This document shows positions 35,505-44,063 of a DNA stretch of 46,352 nt, one piece after another (the first letter of the stretch is position 1; every line of letters starts with the position of its first letter). The stretch is from contig CACLSX010000005.1 of NCBI GenBank assembly GCA_902609705.1, positions 1 through 46,352 on the forward strand, given 5' to 3'. The notes under the pieces were generated by a model. The model did no database searches, had not been told where the DNA came from, and worked only from the letters and a program-made list of their open reading frames with translations. Source of the DNA: an uncultured Pelagibacteraceae bacterium (GTDB lineage: Bacteria > Pseudomonadota > Alphaproteobacteria > Pelagibacterales > Pelagibacteraceae). The translations under genes were made by a program, and so were the position numbers.

Positions 35505-35533
35505 AGGGCTAGATTTTTCTAGCCCTTTTTTTT
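35505..35533 (+). terminator. Rho-independent hairpin between aapJ and aapQ
   Basis: AGGGCTAGA (35505-35513), loop TTTT, TCTAGCCCT (35518-35526), followed by a run of eight T. A perfect 9-pair stem plus T-tract is the best intrinsic terminator in the window. Because aapQMP lie 24 bases further on the same strand, it probably lets the binding protein be made in excess over the membrane parts, with partial read-through. Confidence 0.85.
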
Positions 35534-35549
35534 ATAAATCATACTAACA

Positions 35550-36695
35550 GTGAATTTTAAGAAAATATTACCCCAGTTACTTACGCTAGTAGTTGTAATT
35601 CTAGTATTCGGTTTTTTTTCATATAACGCCCAAGTTAATATGGAAAATAGAGGTATAACATTTGGTTATGGTTTTTTAACTCAAGAGTCTTCATTTGATG
35701 TTCAGTTTTCATTAATAGAATATGATGGTTCACATTCCTATTTTAGAGCTTATTTAGTTGGATTATTAAATACTATTCTAGTTTCTGTTATTGGAATTAT
35801 ATTTGCTACAATTATTGGAGTTGTTGTTGGAATAGCCAGATTATCAAGCAATTATCTTATTGAACGAACTGCAGCAATATATGTGGAATTTTTTAGAAAC
35901 ATTCCTTTGCTATTACAAATATTCTTTTGGTATTTTGCTGCTTTAAGAGCATTACCTTTACCAGAAAAAGCAGAACCCATGTTTGGAGTTTTCTTTTTAA
36001 CAATTAAAGGTTTTTTTATTCCAGCTTTTATTTGGAATAATCTAGATATTTTTATTTATTCAGTAATTGCAGCAATAATTGCAATATTTTTTGTAAGAGC
36101 ATATTCTAAAAAAAAGCAAGAAAATCAAGGAACTCAAACTCCCGTTTTATTAATATCAATTGGTCTTTTAATTATTTTACCATTATTAAGTTTTTTACTA
36201 GGCGGGGTTGATGCATCAATTGAAATACCAGTTATTGAACAACTATCAAAAACATCATTCACTTATAAAGGAGGGCTTAAATTACCTCCAGAATTAATTT
36301 CATTAGCATTAGCTTTATCTTTATATACTGCAACTTTTATAGCTGAATGTGTAAGAGCTGGTGTTCAGGGTGTTAGCAAAGGTCAAAAAGAAGCGGCAGC
36401 TTCAATTGGTTTAACTCCCAATCAAGTTCTTAAATTAGTCGTTATGCCTCAAGCATTGAGAATTATAATTCCTCCAACAACCAATCAATATTTAAATTTA
36501 ACAAAGAATTCTTCTCTTGCTGCTGCTATTGCATATCCAGACTTAGTGCTTGTTTTTGCAGGAACAGCTTTGATGCAAACGGGAAGAGCGATTGAAATTG
36601 TTTCAATTACAATGTTAACTTATTTAACTTTAAGCATAACAATCTCAATATTTATGAATTGGTATAATAAAAAAATAGCAATTAAAGAAAAATAA
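35550..36695 (+). CDS. aapQ: Polar amino acid ABC transporter permease AapQ
   Basis: Inner-membrane permease of the HisMQ type, 381 residues. After a first membrane helix and a periplasmic segment, YFRAYLVGLLNTILVSVIGI opens the transport domain; YVEFFRNIPLLLQIFFWYF is the family marker, and the EAA loop is GVQGVSKGQKEAAASIGLTPNQV, which docks to the ATPase. TKNSSLAAAIAYPDLV follows. The start is GTG at 35550; no ATG fits before the first helix, and there is no clear Shine-Dalgarno site. It shares one base with aapM. Confidence 0.94.
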   Translation: MNFKKILPQLLTLVVVILVFGFFSYNAQVNMENRGITFGYGFLTQESSFDVQFSLIEYDGSHSYFRAYLVGLLNTILVSVIGIIFATIIGVVVGIARLSSNYLIERTAAIYVEFFRNIPLLLQIFFWYFAALRALPLPEKAEPMFGVFFLTIKGFFIPAFIWNNLDIFIYSVIAAIIAIFFVRAYSKKKQENQGTQTPVLLISIGLLIILPLLSFLLGGVDASIEIPVIEQLSKTSFTYKGGLKLPPELISLALALSLYTATFIAECVRAGVQGVSKGQKEAAASIGLTPNQVLKLVVMPQALRIIIPPTTNQYLNLTKNSSLAAAIAYPDLVLVFAGTALMQTGRAIEIVSITMLTYLTLSITISIFMNWYNKKIAIKEK

Positions 36696-38137
36696 TGAAT
36701 AAATTAAATTTTTTATCACCGGACAAAAATAATCTTTACGCTTACTTGTATTCAGGTATTAGCTTATTCTCACTTAGTATTTTAATTGTATTCTTGAATT
36801 CTTTTTTCAGTTTAGATTTGACTAGCTTTCTACCAGGAACAATAAGTTACTTTTTGCCTCTAATAATTGGTTTTATTGGTTTGCATTTAATTAGAATTGA
36901 ATATTCAGGTATAAAATTTTTAGACATTATTAACAAAAATATTAATACAAATAACTTTAATGCTGTTTTATCAATATTAATTATATTTGCTGTTATCAAA
37001 TCATTACCACCATTGTTAAGTTGGTTCATAATTGATGCAAATTTTGCTGGTGACTCAAAAGATGCATGTTCTGGATCTGGAGCATGTTGGGCTTATATAA
37101 AAACTTGGTTTAATAGATTCATGTATGGAATGTATCCAAATGCTGAACAATGGAGAATAAATTTATCATTTATCGCTCTTGCTTTTCTTGGCGGAGTAGG
37201 TTTTTTTGCAACAGAAAAATTTAAAAAATATTTAACATTGTATTATGTTGTTGTTTATCCAATAATTGCCTTTTTATTTATATTCTTTTTTATTTCAGGT
37301 GGTCCAATATTTTTTGATTTTTCATATGGAATTATTGCTGCAGTGATATCTATTGTGATAGGTTTTTTTATTCCATCGAAATTTAAGATGTATTATTTTT
37401 TAATAATACCAATCACGATTTATATATTATTAAAGTATGTCTTTTTTTATGAAGAACTAATCGAATTAGGAAAGATACAAGCTTTCGAATGGGTTGAAAC
37501 TGGGGCTTGGGGTGGATTATCATTAACTTTCATAGTTTCATTTTTCTGTTTAATATTCTGTTTTCCAGTGGGATTATTCCTATCTTTAGGGAGAAGATCT
37601 GATTTACCCATCATTAAATACATATCTATAGGATTTATAGAATTTTGGAGAGGGGTACCTTTAATCACAGTTTTATTTATGTCATCAGTAATGTTTCCAA
37701 TGTTTTTACCAGAGGACATGTTTATTGATAAACTAGTAAGAGTTATAATTGCTATATCATTGTTTGAAGCCGCATATGTAGCAGAGGTAATTCGAGGTGG
37801 TTTACAGGCTTTACCTAGAGGGCAATATGATGCTGCAAAATCCTTAGGAATGGGTTATTGGAAAATGCATATATTTGTTATTTTACCACAAGCTCTCAAA
37901 TTAGTTATACCAGGTATAGCAAATACATTCTTAGCGCTTGTGAAAGATACACCTTTAATATTTGTAGTGGGTCTTTTAGAAATAGTAGGAATGCTAAATT
38001 TAGCTAAAACAAATCCTGAATGGTTAGGTTTTGCAATGGAAGGCTATGTATTTGCTTCAATCGTATTTTTTATTATTTGCTATGCAATGAGTAAATATAG
38101 TTATAATTTAGAGCAAAAATATAAAACCGAGAGATAA
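36695..38137 (+). CDS. aapM: Polar amino acid ABC transporter permease AapM (enlarged)
   Basis: The second HisMQ-type permease, forming a heterodimer with AapQ. Its 480 residues exceed the roughly 380 to 400 usual for AapM; the extra length is in the N-terminal and middle hydrophobic region (about 1 to 260, some seven predicted helices around a segment with [21 protein letters not shown]). The transport domain starts near [17 protein letters not shown] and carries [16 protein letters not shown], the EAA loop [22 protein letters not shown], and [17 protein letters not shown]. One-base overlaps with aapQ and aapP. Confidence 0.93.
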   Translation: MNKLNFLSPDKNNLYAYLYSGISLFSLSILIVFLNSFFSLDLTSFLPGTISYFLPLIIGFIGLHLIRIEYSGIKFLDIINKNINTNNFNAVLSILIIFAVIKSLPPLLSWFIIDANFAGDSKDACSGSGACWAYIKTWFNRFMYGMYPNAEQWRINLSFIALAFLGGVGFFATEKFKKYLTLYYVVVYPIIAFLFIFFFISGGPIFFDFSYGIIAAVISIVIGFFIPSKFKMYYFLIIPITIYILLKYVFFYEELIELGKIQAFEWVETGAWGGLSLTFIVSFFCLIFCFPVGLFLSLGRRSDLPIIKYISIGFIEFWRGVPLITVLFMSSVMFPMFLPEDMFIDKLVRVIIAISLFEAAYVAEVIRGGLQALPRGQYDAAKSLGMGYWKMHIFVILPQALKLVIPGIANTFLALVKDTPLIFVVGLLEIVGMLNLAKTNPEWLGFAMEGYVFASIVFFIICYAMSKYSYNLEQKYKTER

Positions 38138-38871
38138 TGTCAGATAAAATAATTCAAATAAAAGAAATGAATAAATGGTTTGGAGATTTCCAGGTCTTAA
38201 AAAACATTAATTTAGAGGTCGAAAAGAATAAAAAAATTGTTGTTTGTGGTCCCTCGGGTTCAGGTAAATCAACATTAATTAGATGTATTAATAGACTAGA
38301 GGAACATCAAGAAGGATCAATTGTAGTTGATGGAATTGAATTAACTGAAGAAACAAAAAATATAGAACAAATTAGAGCTGAGGTTGGAATGGTATTTCAA
38401 CAATTTAATTTATTTCCTCATTTATCAATATTAGATAATTGTACTCTTGCTCCTATTTGGGTAAAAAAAATGCCTAAAAAAGATGCTGAAGCATTAGCTT
38501 TAAAGCATTTAGAAAAAGTTCAGATTGCTGATCAAGCATATAAATACCCAGGCCAACTTTCTGGTGGTCAACAACAAAGATGTGCAATAGCTAGAGCATT
38601 ATGTATGGAGCCAAAAATAATGCTTTTTGATGAACCAACATCAGCACTAGATCCTGAAATGATTAAAGAAGTTTTAGATGCAATGGTTAATTTAGCTAAG
38701 GCTGGTATGACTATGATTGTTGTAACACATGAGATGGGGTTTGCAAAAGAAGTTGCAGATGAAGTTATTTTTATGGATGAAGGTATGATTGTAGAACAGG
38801 CAGAAACAAAAGAGTTTTTTGCTAACCCAAAAAGCGATAGAACAAAGCTTTTTTTAAGCCAAATATTATAA
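38137..38871 (+). CDS. aapP: Polar amino acid ABC transporter ATP-binding protein
   Basis: ATPase subunit driving amino-acid import through AapQM, 244 residues. Walker [10 protein letters not shown] (about residues 34 to 42), Q-loop [14 protein letters not shown] signature [15 protein letters not shown], Walker [15 protein letters not shown] and the switch histidine in VVTHEMGFA are all intact. The [17 protein letters not shown] wording is typical of the polar amino-acid (PAAT/GlnQ) group. It ends the aap operon; the 145-base gap after it holds no good terminator that I can see. Confidence 0.97.
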   Translation: MSDKIIQIKEMNKWFGDFQVLKNINLEVEKNKKIVVCGPSGSGKSTLIRCINRLEEHQEGSIVVDGIELTEETKNIEQIRAEVGMVFQQFNLFPHLSILDNCTLAPIWVKKMPKKDAEALALKHLEKVQIADQAYKYPGQLSGGQQQRCAIARALCMEPKIMLFDEPTSALDPEMIKEVLDAMVNLAKAGMTMIVVTHEMGFAKEVADEVIFMDEGMIVEQAETKEFFANPKSDRTKLFLSQIL

Positions 38872-39003
38872 AAATTATAACTAAATTGCTAAAAAGTCGC
38901 TTGACAGCTTTATAAAATCTTAAAAATTTTTATTCTTTTTAAAATTATTTTACTTGAAATAACTTTTTGATTTCTATTAACTCAACTTATTATTTTTAAT
39001 TAA

Positions 39004-39010
39004 AGAGGGG
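39004..39010 (+). promoter_or_regulatory. Ribosome binding site deciding the XRE regulator start
   Basis: AGAGGGG with a 6-base spacer to ATG 39017. It favours ATG 39017 over the in-frame TTG at 39014. Confidence 0.6.
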
Positions 39011-39016
39011 TCTTTG

Positions 39017-39388
39017 ATGGAAGAAAATTTCAATAAACATCTAGGTAATAAATTAAAACTTAGACGTTTGGCTTTAGGTTTAACACAAACAAAAGTCGCA
39101 AAAGCAATAAATGTTACATTTCAACAAATACAAAAATATGAAAAAGGAACAAATGGCGTAAGCTCTATTAGATTATTACAACTATCTAACTATCTTAAAG
39201 TGCCAATAAACTATTTTTTTGAAGATTTTTCAGAATATTTGATAAACTTAGAAAAATCTAAAGAAGGTCATATGAATGTTAACTATAATTTTTTAGTTAA
39301 AGTTTATTCTGAACTTACTCAAGATCAAAAAATTAAGTTTAGTAAAAATATACAGATCAATCAGGTAAATATTTCTAAAACAGGATAA
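39017..39388 (+). CDS. XRE-family transcriptional regulator (PhrR/PraR-like)
   Basis: A 123-residue DNA-binding protein. The helix-turn-helix covers about residues 10 to 66: HLGNKLKLRRLALGLTQTKVAKAI, then NVTFQQIQKYEKGTNGVSSIRL and LKVPINYFFEDF. The FQQIQKYEKGxNxxSxxRL wording and the xVPxxxFFE ending closely match the alphaproteobacterial PhrR/PraR group of small stress and quorum-related regulators. The C-terminal half (70 to 123) is short, with YSELTQDQKIKF, and has no recognisable ligand domain. It lies alone after the aap operon with its own RBS. Streamlined SAR11 genomes have few regulators, which makes it of interest; the target is unknown. Confidence 0.9.
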   Translation: MEENFNKHLGNKLKLRRLALGLTQTKVAKAINVTFQQIQKYEKGTNGVSSIRLLQLSNYLKVPINYFFEDFSEYLINLEKSKEGHMNVNYNFLVKVYSELTQDQKIKFSKNIQINQVNISKTG

Positions 39389-39400
39389 ATAATTTTAAAT

Positions 39401-39476
39401 TGGCTCCTCGGGCAGGACTCGAACCTGCGACCAATTGATTAACAGTCAACTGCTCTACCAACTGAGCTACCGAGGA
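39401..39476 (-). tRNA. tRNA-Asn (anticodon GTT)
   Basis: Minus-strand cloverleaf of 76 bases with encoded CCA. Acceptor TCCTCGG (5' end at 39476) pairs with CCGAGGA, whose complement is at 39405-39411; discriminator G; D arm GCTC...GAGC; anticodon loop CTGTTAA gives GTT; T arm GCAGG-TTCGAGT-CCTGC. Its 3' end is 12 bases beyond the convergent end of the XRE gene. Confidence 0.97.
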
Positions 39477-39529
39477 ATGTAAAATCACAACTTACTTTTT
39501 TTTTATATTATCTCAACAAAAATATATTG

Positions 39530-39603
39530 TGGAGGCAACGCCCGGAATCGAACCGGGATACAAGGATTTGCAATCCTCTGCGTAACCATTCCGCCACGTT
39601 GCC
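39530..39603 (-). tRNA. tRNA-Cys (anticodon GCA)
   Basis: Minus-strand cloverleaf of 74 bases with encoded CCA. Acceptor GGCAACG (from 39603) pairs with CGTTGCC, the discriminator position before CCA is T, the anticodon stem GAGGA/TCCTT encloses loop TTGCAAA giving GCA, and the T arm is CCCGG-TTCGATT-CCGGG. It lies 53 bases upstream of tRNA-Asn on the same strand, so the two may share a transcript. Confidence 0.96.
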
Positions 39604-39718
39604 ATGAATTAAATATTCAATGAGGACATATATAATAAATTTTATAATTTAGTCTATAAATTTAACGGATAATTTCATTGTTGTTTATTGATATGATTAA
39701 TTTATAAAATAATTACCC

Positions 39719-42346
39719 ATGAGTTCAGACAAATATATTCACGAAAATGTTGAAAATAAGATTTATTCTTATTGGGAAGAAAAAAATTTATTTAAACCAA
39801 AATCTAATAAAAAACAATTTTCTATAGTCATCCCACCACCAAATGTAACTGGTAGTCTTCATATGGGTCATGCATTAAATAATTCTATTCAAGATTTATT
39901 AACTCGATATCATCGAATGAATAATTTTGAGACTTTATGGCAACCTGGAACTGACCATGCAGGTATTGCTACACAGGCATTAGTAGAAAAAAAACTAAAA
40001 TCTGAAGGTATCGATAAAAATGAATTGGGTAGAGAAAAATTCATCGAAAAAGTTTGGGAATGGAAAGGTCAGTATGGCGATATTATTATTAATCAATTAA
40101 AAAAATTAGGTTGTTCATGTGATTGGTCTAGAAATGCATTCACCATGGACGATAATCTATCAAAATCTGTATTAAAAGTTTTTGTTGAAATGTACAAAAA
40201 TGGTTTAATTTACAAATCAAAAAAATTAGTCAATTGGGACACTGTATTAAAAACGGCAATATCCGATTTAGAGGTAGATCAAAGAGAAGTTAATTCAAAA
40301 CTATACCACATCAATTATCCAATAGAAGGGACAGATAAATTTATAACTATTGCAACTACTAGACCAGAAACCATGTTAGGAGATACAGCGGTTGCAGTTA
40401 ATCCATCAGATGAGAGATATAAATCATTGGTAAATAAAAATGTAATAGTTCCAATAGTTGATAGAAAAATAAAAATTATAGAAGATGATTATGCTGATCC
40501 TGAACAAGGAACTGGAGCTGTTAAAATTACACCTGCACATGATTTCAATGATTATGAAGTAGGGGAGAGAAATAATTTAGAAGTAATAAATATTTTTACA
40601 TCAGATGGTAAAATTAATGAAAATGCGCCTGATAATTATATTGGACTTGATAGATTTGAAGCAAGAAAAAGAATTTTAAAAGAACTTTCTGACAAAGAAT
40701 TACTTTTTAAAGAAGAAAAAATTAAAAATAAAGTTCCTTATGGTGATAGATCTAATTCTATAATTGAACCTTATTTAACTGAGCAATGGTTTGCAGATGC
40801 TAAGAAACTTTCAATAAAAGCTAAAGAAATAGTAAATAATAAAACAACTAATTTTTTTCCTGTTAATTGGACAAAAACATATTTTCAATGGATGGATAAT
40901 ATAGAACCTTGGTGTATTTCAAGACAGCTTTGGTGGGGACATCAAATACCCGCATGGTATGGACCTGATGGAGAAATATTTGTAGATGAAACAGAAGAAG
41001 GTGCAAATAAATTAGCTAAAGAACATTATAAAAAAGATGTTAAATTAACTAGAGATCCAGATGTTCTTGATACATGGTTTTCATCTGGTTTATGGCCTTT
41101 TGCAACTCTAGGATGGCCAGAAAAAAATGAATATTTAGAAAAATTTTATCCAACTTCAGTATTGGTAACAGGATTTGATATCATTTTCTTTTGGGTTGCA
41201 AGAATGATTATGTTTGGAATGGAATTTCAAAATAAAGAACCTTTTAAAAATATTTATGTTCATGCATTAGTTAGAGATGAAAAAGGTCAAAAAATGTCAA
41301 AGTCAAAAGGCAATGTGATTGACCCATTAGAGTTAATTGAAAAATATAGTGCTGATGCATTAAGATTTACACTTTTATCAATGGCATCTCCAGGACGAGA
41401 TGTAAAGTTATCAGAGGATAGAGTTAAAGGTTATAGAAATTTTTTAAATAAAATATGGAACGCAAATAACTTTCTTATTCAAAATGATTGTAAATTTGAA
41501 AATATAGAAGCGCCTAATGATTTAAAACTAAATATTAATAAATGGATTTTTGTTGAATTCACTAATACTAACGAAAAGATTAAAAAATCAATTGATAGTT
41601 ATCGATTTGATGAGGCTGCAAGAATTGCATATCAATTTGTATGGCATTCGTTCTGTGATTGGTATTTAGAATTATCTAAAACTGTCTTTTATTCAGAAAA
41701 TAATGAAAATATCGAAGAAACAAGAAATGTAGCTAGTTTCATATTCACTCAAATTCTAGTTATTTTGCACCCATTCATTCCATTTTTAACTGAGGAAATA
41801 TGGTTGAAGAATAAATTGGATAAAGATGGAAAAGATTTTCTTATGTTAAAAAACTGGTCTGAGGCTAGTTCTGATAAAGATAAAGACTCTGATGAAGTAA
41901 ATGAAATAATCGAATTTGTCTCATCTATACGGTCTTTTAAAAATGAAATAGAAATAAGTCCTGGATCATTTGTTAAAATCCTAGTGGACAAAATAAATCC
42001 TGAAATTAAGAAATTTATTGAAAATAACTCTAATACATTAAAAAAAATTGGCAGAATTAATGAATTTGTAACTGAAGATATTAAAAAACCATCAGCAAAC
42101 TTGGTCATTAAAGGTGAAATATTTAAAATTTACTTTGATGAAGATGTAGATTTGTCAAAAATTAAAGAAACACTATTAAATAAAAAGAATAAAATTGAAA
42201 AAGAAATGGAAAAAATTAATACAAGGCTAAATAATAAAAGTTTTATTGAAAGAGCCCCAAATGATATTGTTGAGCAAGAAAAGTCTAACTTTATTAATTT
42301 AGAAAAAGATGTTAATAAATTAAATTATACTTTAGAAAGTCTATAA
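39719..42346 (+). CDS. valS: Valyl-tRNA synthetase
   Basis: Class I synthetase that charges tRNA-Val and edits threonine. It has 875 residues, a normal bacterial length. The HIGH-type motif is in PPPNVTGSLHMGHALNN (about residues 38 to 54), the editing domain includes TIATTRPETMLGDTAVAVNP and GAVKITPAHDFNDYEVG, the catalytic WCISRQLWWGHQIPAWY segment follows, and the KMSKS loop is GQKMSKSKGNVIDPL. The C-terminal coiled coil (about residues 810 to 875) is the tRNA-binding arm. TATGAT (39692-39697) is a possible -10 element before it. The stop shares a base with the ilvD ATG. Confidence 0.97.
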   Translation: MSSDKYIHENVENKIYSYWEEKNLFKPKSNKKQFSIVIPPPNVTGSLHMGHALNNSIQDLLTRYHRMNNFETLWQPGTDHAGIATQALVEKKLKSEGIDKNELGREKFIEKVWEWKGQYGDIIINQLKKLGCSCDWSRNAFTMDDNLSKSVLKVFVEMYKNGLIYKSKKLVNWDTVLKTAISDLEVDQREVNSKLYHINYPIEGTDKFITIATTRPETMLGDTAVAVNPSDERYKSLVNKNVIVPIVDRKIKIIEDDYADPEQGTGAVKITPAHDFNDYEVGERNNLEVINIFTSDGKINENAPDNYIGLDRFEARKRILKELSDKELLFKEEKIKNKVPYGDRSNSIIEPYLTEQWFADAKKLSIKAKEIVNNKTTNFFPVNWTKTYFQWMDNIEPWCISRQLWWGHQIPAWYGPDGEIFVDETEEGANKLAKEHYKKDVKLTRDPDVLDTWFSSGLWPFATLGWPEKNEYLEKFYPTSVLVTGFDIIFFWVARMIMFGMEFQNKEPFKNIYVHALVRDEKGQKMSKSKGNVIDPLELIEKYSADALRFTLLSMASPGRDVKLSEDRVKGYRNFLNKIWNANNFLIQNDCKFENIEAPNDLKLNINKWIFVEFTNTNEKIKKSIDSYRFDEAARIAYQFVWHSFCDWYLELSKTVFYSENNENIEETRNVASFIFTQILVILHPFIPFLTEEIWLKNKLDKDGKDFLMLKNWSEASSDKDKDSDEVNEIIEFVSSIRSFKNEIEISPGSFVKILVDKINPEIKKFIENNSNTLKKIGRINEFVTEDIKKPSANLVIKGEIFKIYFDEDVDLSKIKETLLNKKNKIEKEMEKINTRLNNKSFIERAPNDIVEQEKSNFINLEKDVNKLNYTLESL

Positions 42347-43518
42347 TGCGGAAATTTAATAAAAAAAAACTACCAAGTAGATATACAACTGTAGGACCTG
42401 ACAGAGCTCCACAAAGATCCTTTTATTACGCAATGGATTTAACCGAAAAAGATGTTGCAAAACCTTTTGTAGGTGTTGTTTCAACATGGAATGAGGCTGC
42501 GCCATGCAACATTAATTTGATGAAACAAGCCCAATTTGTAAAACAAGGTGTAAATGCATCAGGAGGAACTCCTAGAGAATTTTGTACAATAACTGTTACT
42601 GATGGTATCGCTATGGGTCATGAGGGAATGAAATCTTCATTGATTTCAAGAGATGTAATTGCAGACTCTACTGAATTAACTGTAAGAGGACATTGTTATG
42701 ATGCTTTAGTTGGTTTAGCTGGCTGTGATAAATCTTTACCAGGTCTAATGATGTCTATGGTGAGATTAAATATTCCAAGTGTATTTATTTATGGAGGTTC
42801 AATACTTCCAGGTAGATTTGAAGGTAAGGATGTAACTGTTGTTGATGTTTTTGAAGGTGTTGGAAAATATACATCAAAAAAAATGACAGCTCATGCTCTT
42901 AGAAAGTTAGAATTAAAAGCTTGTCCAAGTGCAGGTGCTTGTGGTGGTCAATTTACTGCAAATACAATGGCATGTGTTTCAGAAGCAATTGGATTAGCCC
43001 TACCATATTCAGCAGGAACACCTGCTCCATATAAAGAAAGACACAAGTACGCTATTAACAGCGGTAAAGCTGTAATGAAACTTTTAGAAAAAAATATTAG
43101 ACCTAGAGATATTGTTACAAGAAAAGCATTAGAAAATGCTGCTACAGTTGTTGCTGCAACTGGAGGATCAACTAATGCAGGTTTACATTTGCCGGCGATT
43201 GCAAATGAAATTGGAATTAAATTTGATTTAATGGATGTTGCAAAAATTTTTAAAAGAACTCCTTATCTTGCTGATTTAAAACCTGGTGGAAAATATGTTG
43301 CAAAAGATATGTGGGAAGCAGGTGGGGTTCCAATGCTTTTGAAAACTCTTTACGACGGTGGATATATTCATGGAGATTGTATGACCGTTACAGGAAAGAC
43401 AATGAAAGAGAATTTAAAAAATGTGAAATTTAATCCAAAACAAAAAGTAATGAGAAGTTATAAAAATCCAATCACGCCAACCGGTGGTGTTGTTGGATTA
43501 AGAGGTAATTTAGCACCA

Positions 43519-43521
43519 TAA
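43519..43521 (+). other. In-frame TAA codon inside ilvD
   Basis: The codon order is CCA-TAA-GGT-GGA. The family consensus at this place has an acidic residue (NLAPEG or NLAPDG), so one G-to-T change in GAA would produce it. Reading frame and family motifs are unchanged on both sides. Confidence 0.9.
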
Positions 43522-43740
43522 GGTGGAATTGTTAAAATTGCAGGTTTGAAAAAATTACAATTTACTGGAAGAGCAAGATGTTTTGACTCTGAGGAAAAAG
43601 CTTACAAGGCTGTAAAAGAAAGAAAATACAAAGACGGAGATATAATTATAATTAGATATGAAGGTCCAAAGGGTGGTCCAGGAATGAGAGAAATGTTGCA
43701 GACAACAGCTGCAATTTATGGACAAGGAAAAGGGGAGAAA

Positions 43741-43860
43741 GTAGCCCTTATAACGGACGGTAGGTTCTCTGGGGCTACCAGAGGCTTCTGTATCGGTCAT
43801 GTGGGTCCTGAGGCCTCTATAGGCGGCCCAATAGCCCTTTTAAAGAACGGGGATATAATT
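43741..43860 (+). other. GC-rich, codon-atypical patch in ilvD with stem potential
   Basis: I count 62 G or C in these 120 bases (about 52%), against 20 of 60 before and 18 of 60 after. The encoded protein segment is the conserved [22 protein letters not shown] region, but codons switch to GCC, ACG, GAC, AGG, GGG, ACC, GGC, ATC, GTG, GAG and ATA, all rare in the rest of the gene. Two neighbouring stems are possible: 43741-43748 with 43771-43778 (8 pairs, one G-U) and 43780-43788 with 43810-43818 (9 pairs, one G-U). Short gene conversion or an assembly chimera is the simplest explanation. Confidence 0.75.
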
Positions 43861-44063
43861 GATATAGATGCAAAAAAGGGAACTATTAACGTTAGACTAA
43901 GTAAAAAAGAGCTTAGTTTGAGAAAAAAGAAATGGAAGCAGAGAAAAATGAATTTTGGTAATGGAACTCTTTGGAAATATGCTCAAACAGTAGGTCCAGC
44001 TTATTTAGGTGCACCCACTCATCCAGGTGGTAAAAACGAGGTTAAAACTTACGCAGATATTTG

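Noticed and set aside
38901..38906. TTGACA, a perfect -35 hexamer, upstream of the XRE gene
   Set aside because: No acceptable -10 hexamer at 16 to 18 bases; TATAAA lies only 4 bases away, so I do not call a promoter.
38977..38991. TTAA-N7-TATT before the XRE gene, resembling a CtrA box
   Set aside because: One mismatch to TTAA-N7-TTAA in a very AT-rich background; expected often by chance.
41749..42108. A 119-codon minus-strand open frame inside valS
   Set aside because: Antisense shadow of the valS C-terminal region, no RBS and no domain.
43555..43800. A minus-strand open frame over the GC-rich part of ilvD
   Set aside because: Composition is explained by the unusual patch; the sense frame encodes a conserved IlvD segment.
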